NCBI GenBank assembly: GCA_007694945.1
Contig: REER01000055.1
Span: forward strand, 1-46,643
Length of the DNA stretch: 46,643 nt
Origin: Paracoccaceae bacterium
Lineage (GTDB): Bacteria; Pseudomonadota; Alphaproteobacteria; Rhodobacterales; Rhodobacteraceae
Reading direction: 5' to 3'
The notes below the pieces were generated by a model. That model made no database searches. It saw only the letters and a program-made list of their open reading frames with translations, and was not told where the DNA came from. This document shows positions 1 through 8,477 of this stretch, one piece after another; position 1 is the stretch's first letter; every line of letters starts with the position of its first letter. A program made the position numbers and the translations under genes.

Positions 1-605
1 TCGATCGGGATGATGCCGGGGATGATCTTGCCGGTAATCCCCTCGCGCGCGCAGGTGTCGCGGAAACGCAGGAAGGTCTCAGGCTCGAAGAAGAATTGTG
101 TGATTGCCGAATCCGCTCCAGCGGCGAATTTGCGCTTCAGCCAATGCACATCCGCCAGTGTGTCCGCCGCTTCGGGGTGCGGCTCCGGGTAGGCCCCGAC
201 GCGCAGGGTGAATTTGCCCATAGCGGCCAGCGCCTCGATCAGCTTGATGGAATTCGGAAAGCCCTCGGGGTTGGGCAGGAACTTCCCCTGCCCTTTCGGC
301 GGATCACCTCGGAGCGCCACGATCTCGCGCACACCAGCCGCTGCATAGGCCTCGACGATCTCCATTGTCTCGGCTCGTGTCGCGTCCACACAGGTCAGAT
401 GCGCGGCCACATTCAGACCGAATTGCGCGCCGATGGTGGTCACAGCCTCATGCGTCAGCTTCCGTGTCGTTCCCCCGGCGCCATACGTGACCGAAACAAA
501 TTCGGGCACAAGCGGGGCAAGCATGCGCACCGTATCCCACAGCCGGAAACTGGCCTCCAGCGATTTGGGCGGGAAGAATTCGAACGATACGCGCGGTGTG
601 GTCAT
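1..605 (-). CDS. metF: 5,10-methylenetetrahydrofolate reductase (N-terminal part; runs off the window)
   Basis: Reduces 5,10-methylene-THF to 5-methyl-THF, the methyl donor for methionine synthesis. Reading the minus strand from ATG at 605 gives MTTPRVSFEFFPPKS, the MetF start in which the FEFFPPK segment carries the conserved Glu. Further on come VSVTYGAGG, a REIVALRGDPP motif and AGADSAITQFFFE, all classic MetF TIM-barrel segments. About 201 codons are present and the C-terminus lies beyond base 1. The start is fixed because the next upstream ATG (613) meets a stop at once. The gene is divergent from metR with a MetR box between them, so activation by MetR is likely. Identity is confident from motifs; the missing C-terminus cannot be judged. 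Confidence 0.93.
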   Translation of the reverse strand, partial: MTTPRVSFEFFPPKSLEASFRLWDTVRMLAPLVPEFVSVTYGAGGTTRKLTHEAVTTIGAQFGLNVAAHLTCVDATRAETMEIVEAYAAAGVREIVALRGDPPKGQGKFLPNPEGFPNSIKLIEALAAMGKFTLRVGAYPEPHPEAADTLADVHWLKRKFAAGADSAITQFFFEPETFLRFRDTCAREGITGKIIPGIIPI

Positions 606-652
606 GGGATCATGCTCCTCAGGGTTTCGCTCTTGTGCCACGCGCGCGAATG

Positions 653-665
653 TGAAACCAATTCA
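653..665. promoter_or_regulatory. MetR binding site (TGAA-N5-TTCA)
   Basis: TGAAACCAATTCA is an exact match to the MetR consensus TGAA-N5-TTCA known from enterobacteria. It sits between the divergent metF and metR starts, about 28 bp from the metR ATG and 48 bp from the metF ATG. It is placed to act on both genes; the regulatory direction is inferred from the family. Confidence 0.75.
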
Positions 666-693
666 TTATACTCAACACTATTATGAGCCCGGC

Positions 694-1599
694 ATGCATA
701 TCGAGTTCCGCCACCTGCGCACGATCAAGGCCATTCACGAGGCTGGCGGGCTCGCGCGCGCGGCCGATCTGCTGAACATGACGCAATCGGCGCTCTCGCA
801 TCAGGTCAAGGGGATCGAGGATCAGGCCGGGGTTGAGCTTTTCGTGCGTCGCTCCAAACCCCTCAAGCTTTCGGCGGCGGGGCTGAAGATGCTGCGCGCG
901 GCGGAAGACATCCTGCCCCGGGTGGCTGCGCTCGAGGAGGAATTCAGCGGGCTGCGGCGGGGTTCCTCTGGGCGGCTGCATATCGCCATCGAGTGCCATG
1001 CCTGTTTCGACTGGCTGTTCCCGGTGCTGGAGCAGTTCCGCCACGCCTGGCCCGAGGTCGATGTCGATATCCGCCCCGGCCTCGCCTTCGACGCCCTGCC
1101 CGCTCTGCGCCGCGAAGAGGTCGATCTGGTCGTCTCCTCGGACCCTGAAGCGATTGCAGGCGTCAGATTCCTGCCGCTCTTCGACTATGAGCCTGTGTTT
1201 GTAGCGGCCGCGTCGCACCCGCTGGCCGGGAAACCGTTCATCGAGGCCGAAGATTTCCGCGACCAGACCTTGATCACCTACCCCGTCGAGCGCGCGCGAC
1301 TGGATGTGTTCACCGAGCTTCTGACCCCCGCCAAGGTCGAGCCCCGCGCGGTACGGCAGGTGGAACTGACCGCGGTGATCCTGCTCTTGGTCGCCTCGGG
1401 GCGCGGGGTGTCGGTGCTGCCCGACTGGGTACTGCGCGAGGTGCGCTATCATGCGGATTACGTGACCAAAACGCTGACCGAGACCGGGCTGACCCGCAGG
1501 CTCTATGCAGCCGTGCGCGATGAGGATGCCGCCAAGCCCTTCATGGCGCATGTGCTGCGGCTGGCGCGGACGGAGCCGGTTAAGCTGCAGCGGGTGTGA
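694..1599 (+). CDS. metR: LysR-family transcriptional regulator of methionine genes
   Basis: A 301-residue LysR protein. Residues 1-60 form the winged HTH (FRHLRTIKAIHEAGGLARAA, then TQSALSHQVKGIED). The remainder is the periplasmic-binding-protein-like effector domain that senses homocysteine in MetR. The segment GRLHIAIECHACFDWLFPVL is typical of MetR rather than other LysR proteins. ATG 694 is chosen because it begins exactly at the LysR N-terminus (MHIEFRHLRT); the open frame continues upstream through the operator region but looks non-coding. The gene is divergent from metF and shares a perfect MetR box with it, supporting autoregulation and control of metF. Confidence 0.9.
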   Translation: MHIEFRHLRTIKAIHEAGGLARAADLLNMTQSALSHQVKGIEDQAGVELFVRRSKPLKLSAAGLKMLRAAEDILPRVAALEEEFSGLRRGSSGRLHIAIECHACFDWLFPVLEQFRHAWPEVDVDIRPGLAFDALPALRREEVDLVVSSDPEAIAGVRFLPLFDYEPVFVAAASHPLAGKPFIEAEDFRDQTLITYPVERARLDVFTELLTPAKVEPRAVRQVELTAVILLLVASGRGVSVLPDWVLREVRYHADYVTKTLTETGLTRRLYAAVRDEDAAKPFMAHVLRLARTEPVKLQRV

Positions 1600-1699
1600 A
1601 AGATATTACCCTCGCTACGCCATCACCATGTGCGCCACCCATTGCAACCTGGGGAATGTCGGTCAAAATTTCGCCGCATTGCGAGAGTACCGCAGGCGC

Positions 1700-2974
1700 A
1701 TGTTGATGAACAGCTTCAGGATCAAGGCTGCCGTGGGGCGATGGGCGGCGGAGCGTGGCGCCTTGCGCAGGCTCGCGCAGATCTATCTACAACTGCGCAG
1801 CCCGCTTATCCGGCGCGGGCGGCCTGTCACCGCAGTGCTCTCCTTGGGTGAACACGGCCACGCCTATTCCGCTGCGCGCGCCGTAAAGGCACTTGGCCAT
1901 AGGGTGCTGCTGATCACGGACAGCCCGCAACTGCATGAAATGGTCTATGCCGATGCGCTCCTGTTGCGCAATCCCCTCACCGAGATCGAGACGATCCTCA
2001 ATGAGCTCGAGGGCTTCAAGCTGGAAGCGGTCATGGTCTCGGTCGCGCAGCTTCTGCTGCCGGTACAGGATCGGATCGCAACCCGTTTCGGCCTGATCGC
2101 ATGCGGCGCGCAGAGCGCCGAATTCAGCAATGACAAACTGGCCTGGCGCGATGCGCTCGCCGAGGCGGGCGTCCCCCAGCCACTCTATTCGCAGGACCCG
2201 GCCGAGTTTGACGGAAAAGCCTGTATTCGCAAGGCGCGCAAGGGTAGCGGCAGCACGGGGATCGTCCAACTGGGGCCCGAAGATGACAAGGTCGCCTATG
2301 CTGGTCCGGGGTACTTTTTTGAGTCCATTATCGATGGTGATGAATACGACCTCGAAGGCGTGGTGGAAGACGGTGTCCCGCGCATCCTCGCACGCGTTTA
2401 TGAACGGTTTATCGAGCGCAACGGCACGTTCGTTCCGCATTTCTATCTGTTCAATCCGCCGCTCGATCCTGCACGTCAGGCAGCGCTGGACGCCTGCACG
2501 ACTGCAACCCTTGCTGCGTGCAGGGTCGAGAACGGCGCCTTTCACATCGAGATGTTCATGAATGGCGACCGGGCCGAGCCCGTCGACTTCGCCAACCGGA
2601 TGGGGATTTATGAGCGTTTCGTGAGCTTCGCCTCCGGTGTCGATTTCGCCCAAGAGCATGCCAATCGCTTTCTGCCGCGCAAGCGCACGCTGGCGGCCGG
2701 CACACCGCGCGCTCTGTTGCAGTATTACTGCTGGACACAGGAAGAATTTGACCGCGCCTGCGCGATCCGCGACGCCAATCCCGACCGGGTCTTCGATGCG
2801 AATATGACGCCGCATGATCGGTGCGGCGAGCAATGCCTGGGCATGATCGCGTTTTTCCATGACGATCACGCGGCTCTGCTTGAGATGACCTACGGTCTCC
2901 GGGTCCGTGTGCCGCAGCGGCTTGATACCGATGACGATGGCGCTGTACCTGCGCAAGCGGCGATTACGGCCTAG
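1700..2974 (+). CDS. ATP-grasp domain protein, substrate unknown
   Basis: About 424 residues. An N-terminal Rossmann-like pre-ATP-grasp domain (VTAVLSLGEHGHAYSAARAVKALGHRVLLITD) is followed by an ATP-grasp fold. That fold shows the NDKLAWRDALAEAGVPQP entry, a KARKGSGSTGIV nucleotide-binding loop, the DGDEYDLEGVVEDG strand pair and a metal-binding HIEMF...EPVDFANRMG stretch. Such enzymes join a carboxylate to an amine or thiol through an acyl-phosphate. Arg-Met replaces part of the usual E-x-N-x-R pattern, so the exact ligase subfamily is unclear. The start at 1700 (or the next ATG at 1706) is chosen because upstream translation looks non-coding; ATG 1628 is an alternative. It stands alone, and no neighbour reveals the substrate. 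Confidence 0.7.
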   Translation: MLMNSFRIKAAVGRWAAERGALRRLAQIYLQLRSPLIRRGRPVTAVLSLGEHGHAYSAARAVKALGHRVLLITDSPQLHEMVYADALLLRNPLTEIETILNELEGFKLEAVMVSVAQLLLPVQDRIATRFGLIACGAQSAEFSNDKLAWRDALAEAGVPQPLYSQDPAEFDGKACIRKARKGSGSTGIVQLGPEDDKVAYAGPGYFFESIIDGDEYDLEGVVEDGVPRILARVYERFIERNGTFVPHFYLFNPPLDPARQAALDACTTATLAACRVENGAFHIEMFMNGDRAEPVDFANRMGIYERFVSFASGVDFAQEHANRFLPRKRTLAAGTPRALLQYYCWTQEEFDRACAIRDANPDRVFDANMTPHDRCGEQCLGMIAFFHDDHAALLEMTYGLRVRVPQRLDTDDDGAVPAQAAITA

Positions 2975-3145
2975 GGCCGCAGCTTGCCGCGTGGTGCGGT
3001 TGTGCGGGAGGAAGGTGCGGGCACGTCGATTGTGGCGCTTACTAATTGATTAGAAAGGTTGTCCACGCGACAGCCCTTCCCCAAACGCCAGATTCGCTGC
3101 CACCAACCCCTCTAAAGAGAGCACCATCCGTTCCTGAACGACAAA
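2975..3145. other. Intergenic region between convergent genes; one short palindrome
   Basis: No gene is supported here. It holds a 12-bp palindrome CTAATTGATTAG near 3041-3052. There is no convincing promoter or RNA gene. A short open frame beginning in this stretch (3046-3237) runs over the terminator and the slipin 3' end and is judged spurious. Confidence 0.5.
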
Positions 3146-3164
3146 CGCGGCCCGCAGGGCCGCG
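3146..3164 (-). terminator. Rho-independent-type terminator of the slipin gene
   Basis: CGCGGCCC-GCA-GGGCCGCG forms a perfect 8-bp stem with a 3-nt loop. Read on the minus strand it follows the slipin stop by about 40 bp and is trailed by TTTGT. It may also end rightward transcripts from the ATP-grasp gene. Confidence 0.65.
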
Positions 3165-3205
3165 CTTATTCGTGTGTTGTCAGACCAACCCCGCAGCACC
3201 GCGCG

Positions 3206-3997
3206 TCAGGAGGGCTTGGACTCTTTCCCACCGGTGAGGCTGCCGATGATCTGCTGAAGCTCCATCGGGAAGGGGAACACGATGGTCGAGTTCTTCTCGG
3301 CGCCAATGGTGGTCAGGGTCGAGAGATAGCGCAATTGCATTGCCTCCGAACGCTGGCCGAGTATCTCGGCGGCCTCGAGCAGCTTGGCTGCAGCCTGCTG
3401 CTCCCCCTCGGCATTGATCACCTTGGCGCGGCGCTCGCGTTCGGCCTCGGCCTGACGGGCGATGGCGCGGATCATCGATTCGGCGATATCGACATGCTTG
3501 ATCTCGACATTCGCCACCTTAATGCCCCAGGCCTCGGTCTGGGAGTCGAGGATCTCCTGGATGTCATCGTTCAGCTTGTCGCGCTCGGCCAGGATCTCGT
3601 CCAGTTCGTGCTTGCCCAGCACGGCGCGCATCGTGGTCTGCGCCAACTCGCTGGTGGCGGACATGAAGTCCTCAACCTGGATCGTGGCCTTTTCGGCATC
3701 GACCACCCGGAAATACAGCACCGCAGAGACGTTGACCGACACGTTATCCTTGCTGATGACGTCCTGCTTGGGCACGTCCAGCACGCGCACGCGCAGATCC
3801 ACGCGGACCATCTGCTGGATGAATGGGATGATGATGATCAGACCCGGCCCCTTGACCGAACTGAACCGGCCCAGCGTGAACACCACGCCGCGCTCGTATT
3901 CGCGCAAGATCCTGATGGCCGAACTGAGGAAGGCCAGTAGCAGGACAAGCAGCACCACGTAGAACGCGGCGTCTGCAAAGATGTTGAAGATATCCAT
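3206..3997 (-). CDS. Slipin / stomatin-like SPFH membrane protein
   Basis: 263 residues. An N-terminal hydrophobic anchor (about residues 10-30) precedes an SPFH/Band-7 domain with the typical [36 protein letters not shown] and [10 protein letters not shown] segments. A charged coiled-coil ([19 protein letters not shown]) and a hydrophobic C-terminal helix follow. Slipins form oligomeric membrane scaffolds and are usually encoded with an NfeD protease or OB-fold partner, as here (nfeD lies 70 bp upstream on the same strand). The pair probably acts in membrane-protein quality control or membrane microdomains. ATG 3997 has a purine-rich site (AAGGAGAAGGAAG) just upstream. Confidence 0.9.
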   Translation of the reverse strand: MDIFNIFADAAFYVVLLVLLLAFLSSAIRILREYERGVVFTLGRFSSVKGPGLIIIIPFIQQMVRVDLRVRVLDVPKQDVISKDNVSVNVSAVLYFRVVDAEKATIQVEDFMSATSELAQTTMRAVLGKHELDEILAERDKLNDDIQEILDSQTEAWGIKVANVEIKHVDIAESMIRAIARQAEAERERRAKVINAEGEQQAAAKLLEAAEILGQRSEAMQLRYLSTLTTIGAEKNSTIVFPFPMELQQIIGSLTGGKESKPS

Positions 3998-4067
3998 GTC
4001 TTCCTTCTCCTTTCAGAGCATTGTCAGCGCGCGCAGGCGCGCGCTGTGTGTTTGGCTGTGGCGCGCG

Positions 4068-5528
4068 TCAGCCCGGCTGTTCGCCGTCAGACGGCGCGAC
4101 CACCAGTGTCAGACCATCCATCGCGCGCACGGTCACCGACTGTCCGGTAGCGATGTCGGCGCCCGGCTCAGCGCGGGCCTGCCAACGCTCGCCATGCACG
4201 AAAACATGGCCGCGCCCGTCGCTCCAATCCTGCACCTCTGCCTTGAGGCCCACCATTTCTTCGGCCCCCGTCGCGACCCTGCGCCGATGTACAACGGCGG
4301 CCAGTCGCGCGACCAGAAGCGAAAAGGCCAGGCTCCCCACAGCGACAGCGGCGAGTGCGGGCCAGTGCACCTCCAGTCCTGGAACATCGCCATCGAAGAG
4401 CAGAACACCGCCCAGTACGATGGCCGCAGTGCCGCCAATACCCAGAATACCGAAGGATGGCGAAAAAGCCTCGGCCACGACCAGCGCCAGCCCCAGCCCG
4501 ATCAGCGCCAGCCCCGCCCAGTTGAACGGCAGGATCGAAAGCGCCATCATGCCAGTGAGAATGCTGATGCCGCCAATCGTGCCCGGAAACAGCGCGCCGG
4601 GGTTGAGTATCTCGAACACGATCCCGTAGAAGCCCACCACCATCAGCAACAGTGCGATATTGGGGTTGGCGATGACCGAGAGGAACTGCGTGCGCCAGTC
4701 AGGCTCGACCTCGACCAGTTCCAGCCCTTCGGTCTCGAGCATGATCTCTGTGCCGTCGATATCGACGGTCAGACCATGCGCAAGGCTCAGAACATTCTCA
4801 GTGCTACGGGCAACAAAATCGATGACCCCTTCGGCCTCTGCAGCGTTGGCGGTCAGCGTGGCCGCATCGCGCACGGCGCTTTCGGCCCAATCGGCATTGC
4901 GCCCACGCAACTCTGCAAGGCCGCGGATCCACGCAACCGCGTCATTGATTGCCTTCGCCTCGCCCGCGCTTCCCGATGCAGGTATGGTGCGGCGCTCGGT
5001 TTCACTCTCGCCGTTCTCACCGTTGCCATCATTCTCACCGTTTTCGCGCGCTGGTTCACGCTCGCGAGGCTGATCATCGCCGCCAAATGGACTACCGCCC
5101 ATTGCGACTGGTGTGGCCGCCCCGATCGAGGTTGCGGGTGCCATGGCCGCGATATGTGCGGAATAGGTTATGAAAGTCCCGGCGCTCGCCGCCCGCGCGC
5201 CCGAGGGCGCGACATGCACCGCCACCGGGACGGGCGAGGCAAGAATGGTATTGACGATATCGCGCGTGGAGGTGACCAGCCCTCCCGGGGTATCCATCCG
5301 GATGATCACCAGTGCCGCGTTCTCGTGATCCGCGCGCTCGATCCCCCGGATCAGATAATCGGCCGTGGCCGGGCTGACCGCATCCTTGAGGGTCAGGACA
5401 ATGGCCTGTCGTGCGCTCGGGTCTTCCTGCGCCAAATGCCCGGCAGCGAGCAGGACCATACCGGCGAAGAAGGTCAAGAGCGCAGCCATGAAGCGCAGGG
5501 CGCTGGGGAAGCTTCGTAGAGGCAGCAT
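4068..5528 (-). CDS. nfeD: NfeD-family membrane-bound serine protease (long form)
   Basis: 486 residues from ATG 5528; a GTG at 5588 in the same frame is an alternative start with no better ribosome site. The order is signal peptide or anchor, ClpP-like protease domain, four to five membrane helices and a C-terminal OB-fold NfeD domain. The protease dyad is visible: Ser in ARAASAGTFI and Lys in GEAKAINDAVAWIRG, followed by the diagnostic LRGRNADWAE. This is the NfeD1b class that cleaves hydrophobic C-termini, including those of its slipin partner, encoded immediately downstream. A low-complexity acidic Glu/Asn/Gly insertion of roughly 30 residues interrupts the protease domain between the serine and the lysine. 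Confidence 0.88.
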   Translation of the reverse strand: MLPLRSFPSALRFMAALLTFFAGMVLLAAGHLAQEDPSARQAIVLTLKDAVSPATADYLIRGIERADHENAALVIIRMDTPGGLVTSTRDIVNTILASPVPVAVHVAPSGARAASAGTFITYSAHIAAMAPATSIGAATPVAMGGSPFGGDDQPREREPARENGENDGNGENGESETERRTIPASGSAGEAKAINDAVAWIRGLAELRGRNADWAESAVRDAATLTANAAEAEGVIDFVARSTENVLSLAHGLTVDIDGTEIMLETEGLELVEVEPDWRTQFLSVIANPNIALLLMVVGFYGIVFEILNPGALFPGTIGGISILTGMMALSILPFNWAGLALIGLGLALVVAEAFSPSFGILGIGGTAAIVLGGVLLFDGDVPGLEVHWPALAAVAVGSLAFSLLVARLAAVVHRRRVATGAEEMVGLKAEVQDWSDGRGHVFVHGERWQARAEPGADIATGQSVTVRAMDGLTLVVAPSDGEQPG

Positions 5529-5921
5529 TTCATTTACCCGTGCAAGACGCCGGTGGCGTGATACCGGCGTTTCCAATGGGCTTGGCACTTGATACCAAGA
5601 TGACCTGAAAAAACTGGCAAATCAAGTTTCATGACGTGGGACGTAGGTGCTCTGTCTGAAAAGTATAGTAAACTCGAAGTGTCATGAGCTTGGCCCCAAG
5701 CGTTTGCGGGCCTCGTGCGCGCTGCCGTTGTGGGTCGCCATTGTTTCTCGGCAGGCCAACGCACTTGCCTAGAAAAGAAAAATCCATTTCTCGGCCTTGG
5801 CCTTGGCCTCGTCGCCCGCGACTGCGACCCTTTGGCTCAGCCTGCGGATCATAACCGCAAGGCAATTGATCCAAGCGATGCCTCGAGACTCCACACGACC
5901 CTGACAAGACCTGCTCCGCGA
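5529..5921. other. Intergenic region upstream of nfeD
   Basis: About 390 bp without a supported gene; the short open frames have no family features. It must contain the nfeD promoter. On the minus strand a TATACT hexamer near 5661-5666 is a possible -10, but no well-spaced -35 was found. No terminator-like hairpin was recognised behind the gene ending at 5922. Confidence 0.4.
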
Positions 5922-8453
5922 TCACTCGGTCGTGTCTCCGAAGACCATCCCACCACGGGCAACCTGCCCGGCAGGGCTGTCAGGGTTGCGGGCATGGGGC
6001 GGAGTCAGCGCCACGAAATCCTGCCAGAGTCGGCCCGCCCGCAAATCATTGCGCGCGCGCATCCCCTGCCACTCGGCATAGAGCGCGCCCGCGCGGGGCA
6101 TGGTGCGTTGCGCATCAGACAGCCGCGCCAGATGCGGATCCTCCTCGGGCGGCAGCGCGTCCAGCAATTCGGCATAGAGCTGGTCTCGCGCGCGCCCTGT
6201 CAGCCATTGCGCCTCGCCTGCAATCACAGCGCGATGGGTGCGCGGGGCGAGGTATTCGATCAGCGGATGATCATCGGTGTTAACGGCGGCATGCGCGAAG
6301 ATGTCCGACGCCGCATTGCCCGCGTAGAATTTCAGCGCCTGGTCGGCGAGCATCTCATCGGGCCTATCCTCGCCCGTCATCGCGCGCCACTGTGCGGCCA
6401 GTGTCGCAGGGTCGAGCGGGGCGAGGTCATTGCGCCCGACAATCGCCATGATCGAGCGTTCCGAATACAGATCACCGCGCCAGAATGTCACCTCGGGGAA
6501 GACCTGTGCCATGGTATTGGCGATGATCTCGAATTCCCGGCGCGAGACCTGATAGAGCGGCATCCATTGCACATAGGCCCCGCCCTCGTTCAGGCGCGAG
6601 GCGGCCAACCGGTAATGCTCGACCGTGTAGACATTGCCCACGCCTGCGCGCCATGGCGTGAACAGATCGGCGATGATCATGTCATATGTTGCAGGCGACC
6701 TGGCAAGGCATTGCCGCCCGTCGTCTCGGTGGATGGTCACCCGTGGATCGGCAAAGAGGTCGTTCACGTAAGCCTGAAACCAGGTTTCGGCGAAATCGAC
6801 GACATCAGGGAGGAGTTCGCAAACCGTCACCCGCTCGGGGTCGGCAAACAGTCCTGCGCCTGCGGAAATCCCGGTGCCAAGGCCCAGAAAGAAGATCTCG
6901 CGCGGGGCGGGTTGGGTTAGCAGCGGGATCATGGTCTGGTTGCGCTCGGGCACCAGCGCGCCGGAGCCACCCAGCGTGTAGAAATTGTTGACGCGGATGA
7001 ATTTTGCCGCGCCCCGCTGGATGACCGAGACGGTGGCAGACGGCCCCTCGCGGAAGGCCAGCATCTCCTCGCCCGGGTTCAGCCGTGTGGCCTCCAGCCC
7101 GGGGCGGCCGGCGAGAAGTACCACCGCGCCCGCCAGCGCGGCGAAGCGCGTGATCCGCGCCGCCCAGCCATCCGAGGGCTGCCACAGCGCCAGCACAAGC
7201 AGACCATAGATGGCGCCCATCAGCCACAGCCCCTTCCACATGCCGACCCATGGCAGCAGGATGAAGCCCCCCGCCAGCGCGCCGAGGATCGCGCCGGTGG
7301 TGTTGACCGCGATCAGACGGCCCAGCAAGCTACCTGCCAAGCCCCCGCCCTCCATCAGCCGCAGGAGATAGGGCAGCACTGCGCCCAGGATCGTGCCGGG
7401 GATCAGCATGGTCAGAGCGGCCACGCGCCCGACCTCAAGCACGTAGCCCGCGAAATCGGCCCGCCCGCCGAGATATCCCATCCCCCCGGTGAAATGGTGG
7501 AACAGATGCGGCGTGGCGGCGATGACGGCGGCGCTGGCCAGCAGCAGGCCGGTCAGCACCACCTCAGGGCGCGCGCTCAGCCGGTTGAGCGCATTGGCGA
7601 GCGCCGCCCCCAGTGACAGCGCGGCCAGAAACACGGTCAACACCAGCGCATAGGTATAGACCGAGTTCTGCAACACCTGCGCGAAAGCACGGGTCCAGAT
7701 CACCTCGACCGCCAGCGTGGCAAAGCCCGAGGCGAAAGCAATGACCCAGAGCCGCGCTGGGATCGGCGCACGGACAGGTCGCGCCTCGGGCGCCAATGGC
7801 AGCGCGCGGCGCGCGATAACGATGGCCGACAGCCCTACAAACAGATCAAACCCGACCGAGAGCAGATAGGCCCCCGAAAAGCCCAGCCAAATGGGCAGAA
7901 AGAACCCTGCCGCCAGCGCGCCCATCGCCCCGCCTGCCGTGTTCAGCGCGTAAAGCGCCGAGCCCATCCGGCCGAGACTGTCGCGCGCGCGGATCACATG
8001 CTGCCCCATCAGGGGCAGCGTGCCGCCCATCAGTATGGCCGACGGTAAGAGGATCGTCGCCGCGACACCCGCCTTGAGCGCGGTTTCCAGCACCGCGTTG
8101 CCGCCGACCAGCGCAAAGAGCGCCGGATAGAGCGTGAAATACGCATCTGCTACCAGAAAATGCCCCAGAGCGGTGGCCGCGACCCCGATCTCGACCAGCC
8201 CGAAGGCGCGCAGGGGTCGGGCGAGCCGCGCCGCCAACCGGCCAAAGAGCCAGCCCCCCAGTGCAATGCCGGTGAAGAAGATGGCAATGGTCAGGGCAGC
8301 TGCCTGCGCGGTGGAGCCGAACAACAGCCCCAACTCGCGCACCCAGAGCACCTGATAGATCAGCGCCGCCGCCCCCGAGAGGGTGAAGAGCGCGCCCAGA
8401 GCGGGGATTTCATAGCGCTGGGGCTCGGTGGTCTGATCAATGGTGAGTGTCAT
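5922..8453 (-). CDS. Membrane-fused spermidine-synthase-like protein
   Basis: 843 residues. The N-terminal part (to about residue 470) has roughly 12-14 hydrophobic helices resembling a transporter (IYQVLWVRELGLLFGSTAQAA, then GGTLPLMGQHV). The C-terminal part is a Rossmann methyltransferase/aminopropyltransferase fold with FFLGLGTGISAGAG as the SAM loop, VCELLPDVVDFAE and HRDDGRQCL. The usual spermidine-synthase catalytic D-x-x-D-P segment is replaced by IIADLFTPWRAG, so true aminopropyl transfer to putrescine is doubtful. ATG 8453 is preferred over GTG 8477 because a GTTA-N5-TAAC dyad lies exactly 10 nt upstream, mirroring the spacing at 11162. It is the last gene of a metal-related cluster; its substrate is unknown. 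Confidence 0.75.
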   Translation of the reverse strand: MTLTIDQTTEPQRYEIPALGALFTLSGAAALIYQVLWVRELGLLFGSTAQAAALTIAIFFTGIALGGWLFGRLAARLARPLRAFGLVEIGVAATALGHFLVADAYFTLYPALFALVGGNAVLETALKAGVAATILLPSAILMGGTLPLMGQHVIRARDSLGRMGSALYALNTAGGAMGALAAGFFLPIWLGFSGAYLLSVGFDLFVGLSAIVIARRALPLAPEARPVRAPIPARLWVIAFASGFATLAVEVIWTRAFAQVLQNSVYTYALVLTVFLAALSLGAALANALNRLSARPEVVLTGLLLASAAVIAATPHLFHHFTGGMGYLGGRADFAGYVLEVGRVAALTMLIPGTILGAVLPYLLRLMEGGGLAGSLLGRLIAVNTTGAILGALAGGFILLPWVGMWKGLWLMGAIYGLLVLALWQPSDGWAARITRFAALAGAVVLLAGRPGLEATRLNPGEEMLAFREGPSATVSVIQRGAAKFIRVNNFYTLGGSGALVPERNQTMIPLLTQPAPREIFFLGLGTGISAGAGLFADPERVTVCELLPDVVDFAETWFQAYVNDLFADPRVTIHRDDGRQCLARSPATYDMIIADLFTPWRAGVGNVYTVEHYRLAASRLNEGGAYVQWMPLYQVSRREFEIIANTMAQVFPEVTFWRGDLYSERSIMAIVGRNDLAPLDPATLAAQWRAMTGEDRPDEMLADQALKFYAGNAASDIFAHAAVNTDDHPLIEYLAPRTHRAVIAGEAQWLTGRARDQLYAELLDALPPEEDPHLARLSDAQRTMPRAGALYAEWQGMRARNDLRAGRLWQDFVALTPPHARNPDSPAGQVARGGMVFGDTTE

Positions 8454-8462
8454 GCGCTCAGC

Positions 8463-8475
8463 GTTATCTTGTAAC
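8463..8475. promoter_or_regulatory. Zur-like dyad GTTA-N5-TAAC upstream of the spermidine-synthase-like gene
   Basis: GTTATCTTGTAAC has perfect half-sites. Its 15-base minus-strand context GTTACAAGATAACGC recurs with one change at 11170-11184, each time 10 nt before an ATG. It also matches the half-sites of the perfect palindrome at 13058-13074. Assignment to Zur is inference. Confidence 0.55.
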
Positions 8476-8477
8476 AC

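Noticed and set aside
1787-2956. Long minus-strand open frame opposite the ATP-grasp gene
   Set aside because: Mirror frame of a recognisable ATP-grasp protein; its translation shows no family motif and has the Arg/His/Gln-rich composition typical of GC-rich shadow frames.
3981-5519. 512-residue plus-strand open frame
   Set aside because: Antisense to nfeD, whose protease and OB-fold motifs are unmistakable.
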